52,886 nt of DNA from Merdivicinus sp050943495 (GTDB lineage: Bacteria; Bacillota; Clostridia; Oscillospirales; Ruminococcaceae), in contig JBMNPH010000015.1 of the NCBI GenBank assembly GCA_050943495.1, positions 1-52,886 of the forward strand. The letters run 5' to 3'. The notes beneath the pieces are model-generated. The model saw nothing but the letters and a program-made list of their open reading frames with translations. It ran no database searches and had not been told where the DNA came from. Within the stretch, counting starts at the first letter, position 1, and every line of letters begins with the position of its first letter. The translations under genes and the position numbers were made by a program. Shown here in pieces: positions 7,696-15,825 of the stretch.

Positions 7696-9282
7696 ATGAA
7701 AAAGACACATCGTATGTTGAGCGTATTTCTGGCTGCAATACTTCTGAGTACCGGAATGCTTGGGTGCAGCAAGAATGAAGAGGATCAAAATCAGAATGTC
7801 ACATCCTCTCCATCCTCACAGAGTACGGAGAATCAACAGAATCAAAGCAGTGAGGAAGTTGTGGAAGTATCGGCTCTATTTCAGGCGCCAAGTGAGACAA
7901 ATATGGATAACGAGGCACTCCTGAAAATTGCAGAAATGTCTAATATCAAAGTGAATTGGGAATTACTGCCCGCTACAAGCTATAAAGAAAGATTCACAGT
8001 AATTATGGCTTCGAATGAATTGCCGGATTTGATGCATCTTTCCGATATGACGTTATTTACAGATTGTATGGACAATGGAATTATTGCACCGATTCAGGAC
8101 GCTTTGGAGGGAAAGGAGAATATCGCAAAATATACGGATCCTTCCTCCATGTTAATGGTGACATCCGAAGATGGAAGTATTTATGGCGTACCCCGAAACT
8201 CTGTTCCAAGAGCGGATGGACTAATTGTCCGCAAGGACTGGATGGATAAAGTAGGATTTGATTTCCCGGAAGATGGGATTCTGACAATTGATGAATTTAC
8301 AGAATTGAATCGGGCCTTTGCAGAGGATGATCCGGACGGAAATGGGAAAAAGGATACCTATGGATTGACAATGCGCTCCACAGGAGGAGTATTGATGCCG
8401 CCTCCAAGAGTTTTGACAGCGTTTGGATCCTGGGATGGATTTGAAATCGCCCCGGAAGGATCCGAATATAAATATATGATCCCGAAATATTCCAAAACGG
8501 ATCCCTCTTTTGTGGAATCTCTCAAATATATGAATATGCTTTGGACAAAAGGATATATTGATCCCAATTGGCCTGCGAATGATGGCAATTCCTATATGGA
8601 TCGTTTCCAATCGGGTGCATGCGGAATTTCTGCCTGCTTTGGCGGCTGGATCGGGCAATGGCGCGAAATCATGCTTCCCAATTTCCCGGATGTGGAGTTT
8701 GCATATATTTATTCTATTGAAGGCCCAGATGGAAATGTAAAATCTCGTTCTACCTTTGGATCCAACATTTATGGCGTCTGGTGTGTCAGTGTCAACGCGG
8801 AGGATAAGGCGGAAGCGGTTATGCGGTATTTCGACACACTTTTATCGGATGAAGGTTGGGATTATTTGATGAATGGTGTAGAAGGCATTCATTACAATGT
8901 GGAAAATGGGAAAAAGGTATATACGGAAGCATATCAAAAGCTGAATACTGATCGAAGTAATTTGGCTTTGCTGCGGCGTTATACAGATCCTAGCCTCTGG
9001 CTTGCGCCCCATCTTCCGGAAGAAGAATTAAATGAAATGCAGACCGTTATTGATAAATGCATTGAGCTTGTAGAACCGAATCTGGATTTAGGATATGTTC
9101 CGCCCGCTGCCCTTGAAACAAAATATATTGATTACCAAACAACCGTAGATACTACCATGAGTAAGATTATTACCGGCGATTTGGAACCGGATGCATGGTA
9201 TGATATGTTGGATGGCTGGTATGAAGCCGGTGGAAAAGACTATATGGATCAAATGAATGAATTTATTATTTCCAAAGAATAA
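7696..9282 (+). CDS. Extracellular sugar-binding lipoprotein (LipO type)
   Basis: The 528-residue protein has a lipoprotein signal peptide: a basic start, a hydrophobic stretch, then the lipobox LLGC-like segment GMLGC with the lipidated Cys24. A Ser/Gln/Asn-rich linker (about 25-53) tethers the binding domain to the membrane. The rest is a type 1 extracellular solute-binding domain with many aromatic residues, as expected for oligosaccharide binding. The segment DPDGNGKKDTYG (about 211-222) is a calcium-loop-like motif common in this family. AAGGAGGA precedes the ATG by nine bases. It delivers substrate to the two permeases encoded just upstream. Confidence 0.93.
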   Translation: MKKTHRMLSVFLAAILLSTGMLGCSKNEEDQNQNVTSSPSSQSTENQQNQSSEEVVEVSALFQAPSETNMDNEALLKIAEMSNIKVNWELLPATSYKERFTVIMASNELPDLMHLSDMTLFTDCMDNGIIAPIQDALEGKENIAKYTDPSSMLMVTSEDGSIYGVPRNSVPRADGLIVRKDWMDKVGFDFPEDGILTIDEFTELNRAFAEDDPDGNGKKDTYGLTMRSTGGVLMPPPRVLTAFGSWDGFEIAPEGSEYKYMIPKYSKTDPSFVESLKYMNMLWTKGYIDPNWPANDGNSYMDRFQSGACGISACFGGWIGQWREIMLPNFPDVEFAYIYSIEGPDGNVKSRSTFGSNIYGVWCVSVNAEDKAEAVMRYFDTLLSDEGWDYLMNGVEGIHYNVENGKKVYTEAYQKLNTDRSNLALLRRYTDPSLWLAPHLPEEELNEMQTVIDKCIELVEPNLDLGYVPPAALETKYIDYQTTVDTTMSKIITGDLEPDAWYDMLDGWYEAGGKDYMDQMNEFIISKE

Positions 9283-9298
9283 TTTATCCGTAATCATG

Positions 9299-9326
9299 AG
9301 AATCCCCTGTATAAACAGGGGATTTT
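9299..9326 (+). terminator. Hairpin after the binding-protein gene (attenuator or terminator)
   Basis: AATCCCCTG (9301-9309) pairs perfectly with CAGGGGATT (9316-9324) around a 6-base loop, followed by a short T tract. It probably lowers readthrough into the next two genes or protects the upstream message. Confidence 0.65.
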
Positions 9327-9358
9327 CGTAAAATGTAAGGGGAAAGGATCGGCTGTAT

Positions 9359-10312
9359 ATGGAAATCAGATCAATATATCGAACATATTTTATGAAAGGT
9401 TCCCATTCTGCGTTCAGCGATATCACATCTTTTCAAGGAAATTACTATCTTGGTTTTATGTCTGGAAAAAAGCATATGGTTGACCCTGAAAATAAAAGTG
9501 TGATTTTAAAATCGGAAGATGGGGTTCAATGGACTCCTGCTTTACAGCTGCATATGGGAATCGACACCAGAGAACCAAAATTTATGGTATTGGATGGAAA
9601 ATTATTCGCTTATTTCTTTACCATAACGCCTCATGAAACGGAAGATCGGATGGTTACAAATTCCTGGTATACTTATACGGAAGATGGAATTACTTGGAAA
9701 GATCCATGCCAGTTTGCACAAGAGGAGAAATTTTGGCGTCCAGTTGCTTTTCAAGGCAGCGCATATTGTGTTACTCATCCGAAAGATCCCGCACCCAATC
9801 GCTACTGCCGGCTTATGAAATCCAAAGATGGTATCCATTGGGATTTTATCCAAAATATTCCGATTGATCCAATGGAAAAACCCAATGAGGCGTCCATTAC
9901 ATTTGATGAGCAGGGTCGTCTTCTGGTATTTATTCGGACGGATCGCGGAAGGTGCAGCGCTTATATTCTTCGGGCAGAAGCACCTTATACACATTTTGAG
10001 GTATTTGATTTGAATCAGCGAATGGGAGGCCCATTAATTTGGACGCATAATGGTATCATTTATATTTCTTGTCGATTCTATACTGAGACTGGAACGCCGC
10101 ATACCGGGATTTTTCAGCTAAAAGAGGATATGAAACCGATATTAGATATTGTCTTGCCTTCCTATGGGGATTCTTCTTATGCCGGGATCGTAAATAAATT
10201 AGATGGCGACGGAGTATGGATTTCTTACTATTCTAGTCATGATTGTTTAGTCAGTGATAGCAAGTATTCCAAAGCAAATGCTAGTATCTATTTAGCAGAT
10301 GCCATTTATTGA
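9359..10312 (+). CDS. Sialidase-like propeller protein
   Basis: This 317-residue protein has no signal peptide. Repeated blade motifs of the SEDGVQWTP, TEDGITWKD and SKDGIHWDF type are spaced through the first half, as in five-bladed glycosidase-like or BNR propellers. The segment REPKFMVLDGKLFAYFF resembles the binding-face strands of such enzymes. GGAAAGGA lies upstream of the ATG. It follows the importer genes, so it probably acts on the imported oligosaccharide inside the cell, as does the related-fold protein of the divergent operon. I cannot assign catalytic residues with confidence. Confidence 0.7.
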   Translation: MEIRSIYRTYFMKGSHSAFSDITSFQGNYYLGFMSGKKHMVDPENKSVILKSEDGVQWTPALQLHMGIDTREPKFMVLDGKLFAYFFTITPHETEDRMVTNSWYTYTEDGITWKDPCQFAQEEKFWRPVAFQGSAYCVTHPKDPAPNRYCRLMKSKDGIHWDFIQNIPIDPMEKPNEASITFDEQGRLLVFIRTDRGRCSAYILRAEAPYTHFEVFDLNQRMGGPLIWTHNGIIYISCRFYTETGTPHTGIFQLKEDMKPILDIVLPSYGDSSYAGIVNKLDGDGVWISYYSSHDCLVSDSKYSKANASIYLADAIY

Positions 10313-10327
10313 AGCCGGGGAGATAGA

Positions 10328-11083
10328 ATGAAAGAATATATTTTTTATACAGAGGACCAGCATGAAGCATATATCTGTCTGCCGGATTCTAGCAGCAAAC
10401 AAAATGCGGCAATTCTTGTACTGCATGGCAGCGGTAGGGGATCGGAAAGTTATCGGAATGAACCATTTTATCGGTACCAGCGGGACATTATTCTGAAAAG
10501 CGGATGTATATTTGCGGTCGTTTCAAATGGATTGGATACTTTTGGGACTGAGATCGGCATGAAAAGAATAGAGTGGCTATATGACTTGCTGTTGAACAAA
10601 TTTCACATTCATCCAACAGTTGGTTTATTCTGTACTTCTGCCGGCGGAATGATGATGCATCGGTATTTTCGAATGCATCCGGATCAAGTTGCTTTAATGA
10701 TCAGTGTTTTCGCTATTTTTGATCCGGAAACGCAGCCAGCCTTGGAGAGTTTTCGGAAAGCTTACCAAGCGTCAAATGAGGAAGAATTGAGACGTAAAAT
10801 TCAATTTCCCTCGCCAGTGAAACAACCTCTTGGATTCTATCGGAATATCCGGGCGGTAATTCTTCACGGACGGGAGGATCATGTGGTTCCTGTTTCCCAA
10901 TCGCTTGAGTTTTGCAAGAAAGTGCTGGAGGATGGCGGAACAATAAAATGCATCATAACGGACGGGGGGCATAGTACCACCAATTTCGCATTATATGAAA
11001 CAGATGAGATTTTATACGAATTAGTGCGATTCCATAAGAATATTACAGAAACTGAATGTAATATTTTTCAAAATCCGATATAA
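10328..11083 (+). CDS. Alpha/beta hydrolase (esterase/peptidase-like)
   Basis: This 251-residue protein shows the alpha/beta hydrolase order: the oxyanion segment LVLHGSGRGSES (about 35-46), the nucleophile elbow CTSAGGMMM (Ser near residue 102), the acid GREDHVVP (Asp near 183) and the catalytic His in GGHSTTNF (about 217). The elbow is C-x-S-x-G rather than the usual G-x-S-x-G. A cytoplasmic role removing acyl groups from the imported sugar is plausible, and it complements the PIG-L-type enzyme of the divergent operon. It starts 15 bases after the propeller gene and ends the operon before a terminator. Confidence 0.8.
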   Translation: MKEYIFYTEDQHEAYICLPDSSSKQNAAILVLHGSGRGSESYRNEPFYRYQRDIILKSGCIFAVVSNGLDTFGTEIGMKRIEWLYDLLLNKFHIHPTVGLFCTSAGGMMMHRYFRMHPDQVALMISVFAIFDPETQPALESFRKAYQASNEEELRRKIQFPSPVKQPLGFYRNIRAVILHGREDHVVPVSQSLEFCKKVLEDGGTIKCIITDGGHSTTNFALYETDEILYELVRFHKNITETECNIFQNPI

Positions 11084-11089
11084 AGCAAT

Positions 11090-11132
11090 AAAACCGTCTT
11101 CCTGTGGAAAAGAACCATCGGAAGGCGGTTTT
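11090..11132 (+). terminator. Terminator of the importer operon
   Basis: A 13-bp stem: AAAACCGTCTTCC (11090-11102) against GGAAGGCGGTTTT (11120-11132), with one G-U pair. The T-rich 3' arm ends the transcript, and the A-rich 5' arm could also serve minus-strand transcripts. Confidence 0.75.
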
Positions 11133-11219
11133 GATATTGAGAAGTCAGAACTGTGAAGGTTTTACCGGAAATCTATATACTGGAATCAATGGGAATATCC
11201 GGGAAAGGGAATCAGTCGT

Positions 11220-12314
11220 TCAGCGATAGCGTCCCAGATCATGTGCGGCTTGGTACATGGCAACGACGTTTTCGGTAGGACTGTTATCTTGTATGGAATG
11301 AGTCGGCGCAAAGTGATAGCCGCGGCATTTCATCATAATCTCGAGCGTTTCTCGGCAATTCTCCCGCACCTCCTCCGGCGTGCCATAGGCAAGCGGCCCG
11401 GCAGTGGAGATACAGCCGCGGAAATTCAAGCGACCGCCGAAATGTTCGGCAAGATAAGCCGGCGACATATTGGCAGCTTCCGGCTGAAGAGTATCAACCC
11501 CTTTGATCCCGATTTCGATGAAGTCCTCGTATGCCCAACTCGAACTGCCGCAGGTATGGATAATGGACGGTATGTGATACGAGGCTGCAAGATCTGCAAA
11601 TAATTTGTGAATGGGCCGAAAAATTTTGCGGTATAGATCCAGGCTGATCATCGGTCCAATTTGTGTCCCAAGGTCTTCGCCAAGCCATAGAAAATCAATA
11701 TATCCGCGGCATTTGTCCAGCGTGCGTTCAAGCATACCGAGCTGGAATTCTGCACGACGATGGATAAAGTTCAGTGCTGCTTCATCCTCCGAAATAAGAT
11801 GACAGAGCACATCTTCCATCCCCATTAGGCGACCGTTGGAATTGATGATGTCCGGGATTCCTGCCCCGCCTACATACAATCCGTACTGTCCGCCATAGGA
11901 TTTGGCCTGTTCCAAGGCCGCATCGTAATCAAAGTGATCTGGATTGGGAATCGGAAATGTTTCAAATGCTTCTGCATCCGCATCCTGCAGCGGAAAATCA
12001 CAGAAATCCCAGTAATATCCCGTCGCATGTTCCACCTTGCGCATAATGCAGCCCTCCAGCTGGTTCACCTCACGGCCTTCTGGAACCTGGAAGAGCTGAG
12101 GCCCGATATACGGCGCATGAATGCCCCGATAATCAACTCCCAGTGCCTGAAAAAGTTCTTCCGAAGTGGAAACGCCAAGTTCTGTCATCAAGCGCTTTTG
12201 TATTCCCGGATTCGCACCATATCCAATGGTAACGCGATCCGTTTTTTCGTATTGGAATGTCCGGATCACACGTTCCCGGGCACTCATTGTTTCCGGTGCT
12301 TTTTGAATTTTCAT
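11220..12314 (-). CDS. Uroporphyrinogen decarboxylase (URO-D) family protein
   Basis: The 364-residue protein begins MSARERVIRTFQYEKTDRV-like after a short basic leader, the hallmark of the URO-D superfamily barrel. It ends with HFAPTHSIQDNSPTENVVAMY, also family-typical. These distant members lack a heme pathway context and resemble corrinoid or sugar-locus proteins. HTCGSSSWAYEDFIEIGIKG near residue 245 resembles the metal-binding HxC segment of methyltransferase relatives. The ATG follows GGGGAG by six bases. It is a single minus-strand gene divergent from an AraC regulator. Its substrate is unknown. Confidence 0.85.
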   Translation of the reverse strand: MKIQKAPETMSARERVIRTFQYEKTDRVTIGYGANPGIQKRLMTELGVSTSEELFQALGVDYRGIHAPYIGPQLFQVPEGREVNQLEGCIMRKVEHATGYYWDFCDFPLQDADAEAFETFPIPNPDHFDYDAALEQAKSYGGQYGLYVGGAGIPDIINSNGRLMGMEDVLCHLISEDEAALNFIHRRAEFQLGMLERTLDKCRGYIDFLWLGEDLGTQIGPMISLDLYRKIFRPIHKLFADLAASYHIPSIIHTCGSSSWAYEDFIEIGIKGVDTLQPEAANMSPAYLAEHFGGRLNFRGCISTAGPLAYGTPEEVRENCRETLEIMMKCRGYHFAPTHSIQDNSPTENVVAMYQAAHDLGRYR

Positions 12315-12424
12315 CCGATACTCCCCTTTCTTTTTTGCAGCAGATGGTTTATACTGATTATATAGGATTTTCAGACCATTGAAAAGATAGAAAAGCCCCG
12401 TTTTTTGAAAGGAATGAACTATTT

Positions 12425-13219
12425 GTGATGAAAACTCAGATGTCTTTCATCAATCTCTATCCCTGTGATCCGGGCTTTAGTACTGCGGAACGATTTTTTA
12501 AGTACGATTACCTATTGTATGTCCATGAAGGGAGGGGAATTTTTAAAATCGATGGAATTCCTTATTCTGCTGCGATGGGGGATTTGTTCTATTGTCCACC
12601 GGGTATGGGGAATCTTATCCGGGCAGATGAGCAGGATCCATTTTTGCTGTCGGGCATTGAATGCATCGTTCCAGAATTTCGAGATCTGATTCCACGGAAG
12701 GCCTCTTTGCTACAGCACCGCTATTTAATTGATACAGTTCGGGAGATGGTGCGTGAATACCGTTTGGGTAAGACTGGATGTGGAGAGATTTGCAATGCAC
12801 TTCTGTATGCTCTGCTGCAGAATCTGGCAAGGATGCGGGATTGCCCAAGTCCGGGACGGGATCCAGCAGAGGAAATTTTGGAATATCTGACAGAAAATTT
12901 TTCTCGTATGGTGACGCATGAGGAATTGTCTGATATATTTCGGTATCACAAAAATACTATCAATCGCATGCTCATCCGTAAAACGGGTCTTTCCCTGAAG
13001 AATTACCTTATTGTGCTGCGTCTGCGTAAAGCGAAGGAACTGCTTCAATACAGTAACAAATCAGTGGGGGAGATTGCTGAATACTGTGGCTATGGCAGTG
13101 CGGTCTTCTTTGCCCGGCAATTCCGGGAAAAAACCGGGCAGACTCCCTCGGAATTCCGCAGGTCTGCAGTTGGAAAAAGAGAATTGTTTGTGGAAAATAC
13201 TATAACAAGCGAATATTGA
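12425..13219 (+). CDS. AraC family transcriptional regulator with cupin-like sensor
   Basis: This 264-residue protein has an N-terminal AraC-type cupin domain (YLLYVHEGRGIFKIDGIPY, about residues 31-50) expected to bind a small ligand. The C-terminal double helix-turn-helix reaches from about 155 to 255 and includes LKNYLIVLRLRKAKELLQY and the signature VGEIAEYCGYGSAVFFARQF. The start is GTG, with ATG three bases later, and the ribosome binding site is weak (AAAGGA). It overlaps or abuts the EamA gene and precedes GH32, so it probably controls these genes, the divergent URO-D gene, or both. Confidence 0.9.
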   Translation: MMKTQMSFINLYPCDPGFSTAERFFKYDYLLYVHEGRGIFKIDGIPYSAAMGDLFYCPPGMGNLIRADEQDPFLLSGIECIVPEFRDLIPRKASLLQHRYLIDTVREMVREYRLGKTGCGEICNALLYALLQNLARMRDCPSPGRDPAEEILEYLTENFSRMVTHEELSDIFRYHKNTINRMLIRKTGLSLKNYLIVLRLRKAKELLQYSNKSVGEIAEYCGYGSAVFFARQFREKTGQTPSEFRRSAVGKRELFVENTITSEY

Positions 13220-13236
13220 AGAATGAGGCGAATGCT

Positions 13237-14106
13237 ATGTGGCTGATTGCTGCCATTTTTTCTGCTGTGTTTGCGGGCCTTACCGCAATTCTTGCAAAAT
13301 GCGGGATCCGGAAAACGGATTCGGATGTCGCTACGGCAATTCGTACGGTTGTCGTATTGATTTTTTCCTGGCTAATGGTCTTGCTGGCAGGTTCAGCGGA
13401 AACCATCGTCCAAATCCAACCCCAATCCCTCCTATTTCTCCTATTGTCAGGCGCTGCAACCGGCGCATCCTGGATCTGCTATTTTAAGGCACTTTCTATC
13501 GGGGATATCAATAAAGTCGTTCCCATTGATAAATCCAGCACCATTTTATCCATCTTACTTGCAATAATCTGCTTTGGAGAAACAAATCATCTGGCTTTCA
13601 AACTCTTCAGCACTGCGCTGGTCGGGATTGGGATGATACTGATGATTGAGAAGAAAAAACAAGTTCAGGAAAAAGCAGCACATCATTCCTATTTGTTTTA
13701 TGCCATTGCTTCCGCCTGCTTTGCAGCGCTGACTTCAATCCTTGCCAAGATCGGCATTTCCGGAGTGGAATCGAATTTGGGAACCGCAATCCGTACGGCG
13801 GTTGTTCTTGTGATGGCATGGCTGATTGTTCTGCTGAAAGGTAAGCTGCCGCAATTGAAAAATTTGGATCGGAAAGAGCTGCTTTTTCTATTTTTATCCG
13901 GCATTGCCACTGGTGCATCTTGGCTTTGCTACTACTATGCAATTCAAAGCGGAGTCGTCAGTATTGTTGTGCCGATTGACAAGCTGAGCCTCCTGCTGAC
14001 CGTTGCGTTCTCCTGCATCGTACTGAAGGAGAAGCTGAGCCGGAAATCGTGCATAGGCCTTTGTATGATGACAGTCGGAACGATTGCCATTGCAATTTGT
14101 GGGTGA
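13237..14106 (+). CDS. EamA/DMT family transporter
   Basis: This 289-residue membrane protein has about ten helices arranged as two homologous halves. The repeats FAGLTAILAKCGI and FAALTSILAKIGI, then SGAATGASWICYFKALSIGD and SGIATGASWLCYYYAIQSG, each close with VVPIDKSS or VVPIDKLS. This internal duplication is the EamA signature. The ATG (MWLIAAIFSA) has GAGG eight bases upstream. An in-frame TTG at 13216 would overlap the AraC stop but has no ribosome binding site. Exported or imported substrate unknown. Confidence 0.9.
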   Translation: MWLIAAIFSAVFAGLTAILAKCGIRKTDSDVATAIRTVVVLIFSWLMVLLAGSAETIVQIQPQSLLFLLLSGAATGASWICYFKALSIGDINKVVPIDKSSTILSILLAIICFGETNHLAFKLFSTALVGIGMILMIEKKKQVQEKAAHHSYLFYAIASACFAALTSILAKIGISGVESNLGTAIRTAVVLVMAWLIVLLKGKLPQLKNLDRKELLFLFLSGIATGASWLCYYYAIQSGVVSIVVPIDKLSLLLTVAFSCIVLKEKLSRKSCIGLCMMTVGTIAIAICG

Positions 14107-14175
14107 CAATTATTACTGGAATCAAGGAATGGATTTCCATTAAAATATTTCGTTATAATTGAAAGGGGTATCGGA

Positions 14176-15537
14176 ATGAGTACAAACGGAATTCGTGATT
14201 TTCGTCCTCGGCTGCATTTTACACCGGAACGACATTGGATTAACGATCCCAATGGCTTAGTATTTGAAAATGGCCGGTATCATTTGTTTTACCAGTATTA
14301 CCCGGAGGATACGGTATGGGGCCCCATGCATTGGGGGCATGCAGTGAGTACCGATCTGATCCGATGGGAACATCTGCCGATCGCGCTGTATCCGGATGAA
14401 TTGGGATATATTTTTTCTGGAAGCGCTGTCTATGATTCGGAGAATACATCCGGCTTTGGAAAGAATGGACAGCCGCCGATTGTGGCAATGTTTACCCATC
14501 ATGGAAAATCAGAACAGCAAAGTATCGCATTCAGTCTGGATGGGATCACCTTTGAAAAATATGCGGGCAATCCAGTAATTCCTAATACAGAGCTGCAGGA
14601 TTTTCGCGATCCGAAAATTTTCCGAAATCCGATCAAAAATTGCTGGGGTGTTGTACTCGCTGCCGGAGACCGCGTCCATTTTTATGCGTCCGAAGATCTC
14701 AAACATTGGCAGAAGACAGGGGAATTCGGTCCGGAAGGAAATTATTCGTTAGGAGTCTGGGAATGTCCGGATCTTTTTCCATTGGAAATCGGCGGGGAAA
14801 CGATGTGGGTTTTACTGGTAAGCATGGGAACCAATGAAGCAAATCATGGATCCCGCACGCAGTATTTCCTGGGAAATTTTGATGGGAATACCTTCCGTTG
14901 TGACGGGCGTTTTTCAGAGCCGGAATTTCTCGACTGTGGGTTTGACAATTACGCCGGCGTCACTTACGATCATGCAGCCGTCCGCACATTGATCGGGTGG
15001 GGACTGAACTGGAAATATGCGGATAAAACGCCGACCGGAGATTTTCGCGGTCTGATGACAATTCCCCGCCATCTCTCGCTTCGGAATACGCCTGGAGGGG
15101 GAGTCCGTTTGGCACAGGATCCTGTTGTTCGCAGTATTTTTGATAAACCGTCAGCTTGGAACGGTGAGCCTCTTTCCAGTGAGGTATTTCTGCTGACTGT
15201 GAGCGGGAAGGGTCCCTGTACCGTCTGCCTCCAAAATGACCGGAATCAAAAATTTCTCTTTGGTGTAGATTCGCATAATCATATATGGATGGATCGGACA
15301 CAGGCGGGTCAGCGTAATTTCAGTGAAGCCTTCTCTTCGGAATGGTATTCCAAGATTTCCGCGCCCCGTTTTTATGAGGGAGAATGGAAAATGGAATTGC
15401 TTTTTGACCGTTCTGTCTGTGAACTCTTTGTGGATTATGGTACCCGCTGCTTTTCACAGGTTCTCTATCCCGATATACCTTACACCCTTCTGTCGCTGAC
15501 CGGCGATGCCAAAGCCTTCATTCAGACAATTCGATAG
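14176..15537 (+). CDS. Glycoside hydrolase family 32 beta-fructosidase (sucrose-6-phosphate hydrolase type)
   Basis: The 453-residue enzyme carries all three GH32 catalytic blocks: WINDPNG with nucleophile Asp24, FRDPKIF with the transition-state Asp145, and WECPDLF with acid/base Glu196. The five-bladed propeller is followed by a C-terminal beta-sandwich (from about residue 315) ending in the usual FVDYGTRCFSQVLYP block. No signal peptide is present, so it hydrolyses sucrose, sucrose-6-phosphate or short fructans in the cytoplasm. AAAGGGG precedes the ATG. A PfkB-type kinase 4 kb downstream could phosphorylate the released fructose. Confidence 0.95.
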   Translation: MSTNGIRDFRPRLHFTPERHWINDPNGLVFENGRYHLFYQYYPEDTVWGPMHWGHAVSTDLIRWEHLPIALYPDELGYIFSGSAVYDSENTSGFGKNGQPPIVAMFTHHGKSEQQSIAFSLDGITFEKYAGNPVIPNTELQDFRDPKIFRNPIKNCWGVVLAAGDRVHFYASEDLKHWQKTGEFGPEGNYSLGVWECPDLFPLEIGGETMWVLLVSMGTNEANHGSRTQYFLGNFDGNTFRCDGRFSEPEFLDCGFDNYAGVTYDHAAVRTLIGWGLNWKYADKTPTGDFRGLMTIPRHLSLRNTPGGGVRLAQDPVVRSIFDKPSAWNGEPLSSEVFLLTVSGKGPCTVCLQNDRNQKFLFGVDSHNHIWMDRTQAGQRNFSEAFSSEWYSKISAPRFYEGEWKMELLFDRSVCELFVDYGTRCFSQVLYPDIPYTLLSLTGDAKAFIQTIR

Positions 15538-15552
15538 AGTTTGCAACTTTCC

Positions 15553-15593
15553 AAACAGGACTTTACGATCTGCAAGTCGTCGAAGTCCTGTTT
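15553..15593 (+). terminator. Terminator after GH32
   Basis: AAACAGGACTT (15553-15563) pairs with AAGTCCTGTTT (15583-15593), an 11-bp stem followed by a T-rich run. Confidence 0.7.
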
Positions 15594-15685
15594 AGTTTTC
15601 TGCGTTTTTGTGGGAAAAAGTTGGATGTAACAGAACATGATTTCCTCCCTTCCGGCATAGAATGGAAGGAAAAGGGGGAATGATT

Positions 15686-15817
15686 ATGGAACAGCAGGAA
15701 CTTATCATCCAATGCGAATTTTCGGAATCTGGGGAAAATATGCAGGAAATTTTGACGCAGTCATTTGAACTTTACCTGGCACGAGTCCTGGCCGAAGAGT
15801 CACAGCATACTGGATAA
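15686..15817 (+). CDS. Small hypothetical protein upstream of the recombinase (43 aa)
   Basis: Reads MEQQELIIQCEFSESGENMQ and continues to ARVLAEESQHTG. The start has AAGGGGG seven bases upstream; in-frame ATGs at 15680 and 15683 are also possible. It is acidic and probably helical in its second half. It stops nine bases before the recombinase ATG, so the two are cotranscribed. I do not recognise a family. The pairing suggests a role in control of, or cooperation with, the recombinase. Confidence 0.6.
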   Translation: MEQQELIIQCEFSESGENMQEILTQSFELYLARVLAEESQHTG

Positions 15818-15825
15818 GGGCGGCT

